Below, piece by piece: positions 59,400 to 64,000 of a stretch of DNA of 64,000 bases. How positions within the stretch are numbered: position 1 is the stretch's first letter; each line of letters starts with the position of its first letter. The position numbers and the translations under genes are program-made. Origin of the DNA: Cricetomys ansorgei (taxonomy: Eukaryota > Chordata > Mammalia > Rodentia > Nesomyidae); the NCBI GenBank assembly GCA_026225945.1, contig JAMJFZ010000181.1:3534001-3598000 (forward strand), written 5' to 3'. The notes under the pieces are model-generated. The model was not told the origin of the DNA. It saw nothing but the letters and a program-made list of their open reading frames with translations, and ran no database searches.

Positions 59400-59780
59400 G
59401 ATAAGGAAGCACCATTATTTCATATTATTATTTTCCTTTCATGTTGGGCGGATGTTCCAGTGACAGTTGGAGACTCCTTTCAGCCAAATCACTCCCATAT
59501 GCTACATAATGCTGCTGCTGATTAAAATCCTGCAGAAGATTCGGCTGTATCTGGAACAATAGCAGTCTGAATTCGATTTATCAGTCTTCTGGGGAGGCAA
59601 AGATAATCAAATTTCCCCCTTCAGCAACTTCGGGACCGAGGCGTTTGCTCAGATGACAATGGACGAGTGGTGCACTTTTAGCTTGAACACCTACTGCCTG
59701 TTAACCACCCGTTTCTGACGTTTTGTTGGGATTTTGTTCCCCTTCTTATTCACATTGAATGGACCCTGCCATCTAAAGGC
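59400..59780. promoter_or_regulatory. Candidate conserved noncoding (enhancer-like) element
   Basis: Repeat-free, high-complexity block with retained CpGs (about ten between 59449 and 59720) in an otherwise CpG-poor region. Binding-site-like words include ACAGTTGG, GATTAAAATCC (about 59520), the SOX-like AACAAT (59555), GATTTATCAG, AGATAATC (59601), the RUNX-like AACCACC (about 59703) and a CREB-like TGACGT (59716). No open frame exists on either strand, so constraint, if real, is regulatory. A MIR follows directly. Confidence 0.45.
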
Positions 59781-59874
59781 ATGTGCACTTTTGTGAAAAC
59801 TAGTTATAGAAACATGCATGAAAAATTAGGGAGATCTGTAGGGAGATGTGGCTCTTGGCGGTGTGAAGAAATAC

Positions 59875-60060
59875 ATGATCTTTAATCAGAAATCTGGGCT
59901 CCAATATGCTCTTTAATTTTTCAGTATATGGCCTGGACAAGTAATTTAAGCCCTCAGAGCTTTGATTTTTTACATCTGTAAAATGAATAATGATATCAAC
60001 ATCAGAGAGGTGCCTGTGGATTAAATTGTACCATTTTATGTTTGGCTCTGCATTCTGGAA
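59875..60060 (+). repeat. MIR SINE
   Basis: 'AATCAGAAATCTGGGCTCCA', 'GGCCTGGACAAGTAATTTAA', 'CTCAGAGCTTTGATTTTTTA' with CATCTGTAAAATGAATAATG, the MIR core in sense order. Confidence 0.85.
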
Positions 60061-61469
60061 AAATCAAGGTAGTGAGAATTGAAACAAACTTTTGGCAAAA
60101 ATACATTTTTCAAACCCCTGCACTGGGATTTGATTCTTTACCATGCCTCCTGGCAGACTGAGGAACTGCCCCTAGGACAACCTGGCCCACTTTGGAGAGC
60201 CTCTCTGAAAAAACTAGCTGTCAAAACAACAAACTGAAGGAATGGTTTGTAATGACCAACATCTAATGATAGGTCTCTTTCTTTGTGAGTACTTAAAAGT
60301 CTTCTAATGGTCCTTTCTCTGCCCCTTTGAGGTTTGTGTGTGTCTTCTACTCTAGGAGGGACTTATTCAAGGATCTGAAGGCCATTTATGTGCAATGAAA
60401 TTTTTAGGAAGGACAGGGTCTTGTCACTAGACTCTCAACTTCTTAAATTGCCAGTGGGAAGTGCACTTACTGTTGACAACTTGGCAGATATTCATGGAGC
60501 TCTAGGCTGCCCAACCTCCTCTATGCTAATCAGATGTGAAGCTCAGCTCTTTCCCCTACTGTGTAGCTGCTAATGAAGAATAGTGTCTTTTGACTACTTT
60601 GATGTTTACATTTTGTTAACATTGATAGTAGAGATTGATTTTGTGGTGACTTTTATCAAAGACCCCAAGCCACATCCCAGATCTCTTTTTACTGAAAGTA
60701 TGTGTACATTTGTATGTTTGTGTATATGTGGTTGGAGGGGAGGATTAGGTTGCTTCTTGTCAGGAAGGTCATGAGAAGAAATTGAGAAAATGAGAAAAAA
60801 TGTTTCTTTTCTGATCCTGGCTATGGGAAAAGGATTTGAAAGATCAGAGATATAATTTAAATATTACTCCTACTCTTTTAGCTTAAACAAAAGCAAAACG
60901 TAAGCAGATGAGAAGATGAAATCAGAACTCTGTCTCTGTCTCTCCCATCATGATGTTGAAGAAAATACAAGGTGTGATGACAACAATACTGAATTATCCA
61001 ATAATATAAGGAGAGTTCACATCTGAGTACTTGAAATGCAGCCAATAGCTACTGAAGAAATGTATGTTTTAAGCTAATTTGTGCTCAAATATACAAAATG
61101 ACATAGGACTACTTTTTAGGAGACCTAACCTTAGAATAATGTCACATTTCTTCTCAACTCTTCCTTCTGACAGGCTAATGTCAGTAGTATCAAGATGATT
61201 TCTGGCATTGTCCTGCTTCTTTGGGCCCATAGAAATTATCTTGGAGAAACATAGCTGGCTCCTGTCTTATTCAGCAGCATCAGAAACCCCAGACAAAGAT
61301 CTTGATTGGCCTTGCTTAGTAGCTCACAATGTGGAAAAGGATAGACATTGATGGACCAGTTATGCTAGGGAGGAACAGTTACTGAATGGTGGTTAAAACA
61401 GAAGTTGATTTTATGAGAAATGGGTGTTAAATAAAAATTAGATCAGGTCATGGCTTTGGGATGAGCTTC
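60061..61469. other. Unassigned noncoding sequence
   Basis: No repeat named. Open frames no longer than about 63 codons. Confidence 0.5.
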
Positions 61470-61925
61470 CGAGTTAGTTCTCCAGAAATCATGTTATACA
61501 TCCACATGGGGCCACTTACACTAAAACTGAAAGGACTGGTGTCAGCACAGAACACACTCAGACACCATACTCTTAGCACAAAAGAGATGTATTTGCCCCA
61601 GAGAGACAAAAGACAAGGGACAAGGAACAGGAACAGGGCACAAGGAGGAGAGGACAAGGGATATTTGTCCTGGAAGAACAAATGACTTCCTCTGGATAGA
61701 GTAGAGAGAGATGTGGCCCATGGGGAAATGTTGGGTTTTAAAAGGTCTTAAGGAGGAAGGGAAGAAGGGAGGTACAATAGGAGGAGGCTTGGGAGGTTCT
61801 GATTGGCTTGGAGAAAAGCAAAGGAGAGGAAATGTGGACTTTTTGGGAGAGAAGCTGGCCTGATGTGGGGGAATTTTTTGGACACTGGGTTTTCTGTCCC
61901 TGTGAGTTTGAGGCTTGAACCTAAC
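61470..61925 (-). mobile_element. LTR of an endogenous retrovirus, probably solo
   Basis: Read on the minus strand: a U3-like part with a CCAATCAGAA box, a TATA-like TTTTAAAA about 75 bp further, a pyrimidine-rich stretch, and AAATACATCTC (decayed polyadenylation signal) followed by 'TGTGCTAAGAGTATGG' and a TGACACC end. This U3-R-U5 order is LTR-like. The likely class is not determined, and no target duplication or exact ends could be fixed. Confidence 0.6.
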
Positions 61926-62924
61926 TCATGTCTGGCTCTTCGTTCATGACCCATTGCCATCCTATAGTTATATGAGAGATGTACTAGCAAAAGCTCCACA
62001 TAGAGCCACTCATGGGATTACCAAACAAATAAATCAAGAGAGAGATAGCAAGATAATTTTCCAATTAGGCCAATTTTTAATCAGTACCACCATAGAAGGT
62101 TTTTTTTCTTTCCTGTTTTTATCTTCATAAAATGCTAATCTAAATATAATGAGAGCAGTATTTTATCTATATATATATTTATTTATTTATTTGTTTGTTT
62201 GTTTATTTATATTCTGTTTCATTGTCCAGCCTCATACAAGGCAAGAAAGTTCGACATGACTGGCATTTGTTTATCTGCTCTTTGTTTCCACTTCTTTCAG
62301 TCCTTTTTGGCTAGGGAACCACTCTCTCCCATTCTGCTCATTGGGTCACTTACTCTATTTTGATGAATTTTATGTTGCTGACTCCAGACTCATCAATGAT
62401 GTTAAAGTAAGATCTTTGAAGTTTTTGTAATTTTCCTTTTTGGCTGTTTGAAATGAGTGACATTTTGTGGTCTAAATAAAAACACTGTACACAGGTGAAT
62501 GTGTACACAGGGATTCTATTCCTGCAGTACAGATGACTGGCACCTGAAGTCCTGGTCAGACACTAGCTGTAACCAGGAAGGTAAGGAACATGGTCCTTGC
62601 AACTTTAGCCACAGCAGCACTGAGGCACAGAAAAGAGCCACCAAGTCAGGGGAGAGTCTAAGAGCATGGGCAGTGGTGGATGTCACATGACTCATACAGC
62701 TGAGTTTCAGCTTCATAAGAATACAACACAATTCAGGAACTTTAAGAAATGTAGGAGGCTGAGGAGGAAAAGAGCAAATAAAGGTGGCAGTTAATACAGG
62801 AAATAATGCTCTACTATGGACATGACAAACTCTATTTGGAATATGCCTCTGAAAGCTGAGGAATAACTGGGATTATACACTCAAAAATTGGAATGCTTTA
62901 GGTATCGTTTAACATGCACATGAG
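61926..62924. other. Unassigned noncoding sequence
   Basis: No repeat recognised besides the TTTA tract. Overlapping 60-70-codon frames at 62.5-62.7 kb on both strands have no domain. Confidence 0.5.
62166..62212. repeat. (TTTA)/(TTTG) microsatellite
   Basis: TATATA then ATTT and GTTT tetranucleotide units. Confidence 0.95.
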
Positions 62925-62996
62925 CATGTGAGTGCACATACATCCACACATACACCCCCACACACACATATATATGCACATACATACACACACAAC
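62925..62996. repeat. Imperfect (CA)n tract
   Basis: CACACA with ATATAT and CCCC interruptions. Confidence 0.9.
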
Positions 62997-64000
62997 TGCA
63001 GGTATGGGCCTATACATAGTCACATATCTTTGAGTAGGAATAAGATTTTCTGAGTATTGTTGATATTGTTGGTATGAAGAGCCATGATAGACTTTACTTT
63101 AGGGTTTAGAGTATCCTTTAGAACTATAAAATTGCATTATCTAAAACCTCACTAGTTAGGAGAACTCATTACAAGGAACTCCAGAATGTTATAAGCAAAT
63201 CTATGGACCAAGATTAATATTCAGCTACTGTAGCAGTACATGCCAATTGTTAAATTATGTTACTTATTTTGGACCAGTGTTATTTAACGAGTTCCCTGAA
63301 TCTCACATTTTTCCTACCTCTTATCACATCATTTCTGCATATAGCTACAATCCATCAATTTAAAAAAGCTTAGTTTTGAGCATTAGCAGGGGCCTCAATT
63401 TTTAACATATTGTTTTAAATCAGCTATGTTTTCATGGGCCAAGGCCAGGAAGTTCAGCTTTCCTAAAAATCCTAATTACATAACCATTTCATGTTCTGCA
63501 AACATTTCCGTTTTCATGTGCCCATTAATTGACCTTAATCATTATGTATCCCATGATTATATACTATTAAAAAGCCTTTCAGTAATGGAACGTTTAAAGT
63601 AAGTAGCTAGGTAGTCTTGTTTGGGGGATGCATAAGGCCTTTGCTTCATAGAGGATGAGTATAGTAAAAAGACTGGCTTAAAACTTAATCTTGGTGTGAT
63701 GTAATTCCAAATATTAATTGTAAAGAAGGCCATAAGTATGCCAGAGAGAGCTGCCTTTGGTTGCTGAATATTGGATAGCCATAATCAAAAGATATGGGAA
63801 GATAGGAGATACAAACAAGTTTTCAAAAAAATAGTGATCAATGGCAGAGTGTATATACACTGTATATGTATATCATTTCCAATCTTTTAGCTCCAAGTCT
63901 TTCAACTACAGATAAACATGAGGATTACAGGTAGACAAATCGTGGTATGACTGAACAGATGTGTGTCTATTCTTCCAGTGACCTGGCTTATACAGTTTAA
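62997..64000. other. Unassigned noncoding sequence
   Basis: AT-rich, repeat-free to my eye. 63230-63600 is complex sequence with several ATTA/TAAT words, a weak conserved-element candidate. Confidence 0.5.

Overview
The window is mammalian, and specifically rodent, nuclear DNA with no recognisable gene. The rodent assignment rests on clear B1 (7SL-derived), B2/B3 and B4/ID-type SINEs, several LINE-1 copies carrying the rodent-type 3' UTR, and a rodent-specific family of ~400-bp LTR-like repeats present in several copies. Older mammal-wide repeats (MIR, L2, MLT1-type MaLR, ancient L1) lie between them, as expected of a slowly decaying intergenic or intronic stretch. The species cannot be fixed from this alone: a muroid (mouse, rat, hamster, vole or deer-mouse type) fits, and no dense young rat-type ID population or young mouse L1 was seen.

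No protein-coding exon, tRNA, rRNA, snRNA, CpG island or CRISPR array could be supported. All open frames are short (159 codons at most). The long ones sit in microsatellites (17.5-18.3 kb, 35.5-35.8 kb), L1 3' UTR (24.5-24.9 kb) or an MLT1 LTR (31.9-32.2 kb), and the rest start and stop arbitrarily in AT-rich DNA. The window is therefore best read as a gene desert or the inside of a long intron.

Layout. 1-6 kb: mostly unassigned sequence with one rodent LTR-like repeat and one B3 SINE. 6-9 kb: L2, an old L1 ORF2 remnant and L2, all on +. 10-13.7 kb: B1, an unnamed rodent repeat, a B4/ID-type SINE, and a complete solo LTR (12089-12566) with a perfect 6-bp target-site duplication, then a B1 fragment with a CA microsatellite. 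15.5-21.2 kb: dense L1/L2 territory with a 159-bp pyrimidine tract, a long CA array and an LTR-like repeat inserted among minus-strand L1 fragments. 22.6-29.3 kb: L1 pieces, a pair of adjacent MIRs, a third MIR, B1. 31-35.7 kb: B1, rodent LTR-like repeats, an MLT1 LTR, L1, and a B2 flanked by a 9-bp target duplication. 36.1-36.9 kb: repeat-free, possibly conserved sequence. 40.1-42.8 kb: one old minus-strand L1 ORF2 broken by an LTR-like element and a younger L1 3' UTR. 43-50 kb: further SINE, LTR-like, MaLR-like and L2 copies. 51.4-58.3 kb: L1 3' UTR/ORF2 pieces, B1, B2 and B3 copies and microsatellites. 59.4-59.8 kb: the best candidate for a conserved noncoding (enhancer-like) element, followed by a MIR. 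61.5-61.9 kb: a minus-strand LTR. By my own approximate boundaries about a third of the window is identifiable repeat.

The signals worth follow-up are noncoding: three enhancer-like segments (59.4, 36.1 and 52.8 kb), the intact solo LTR, an unnamed repeat seen three times, and the nested L1 structure. I found no sign of a new gene system. Family names come from recognising consensus-like stretches by eye; RepeatMasker would settle them.
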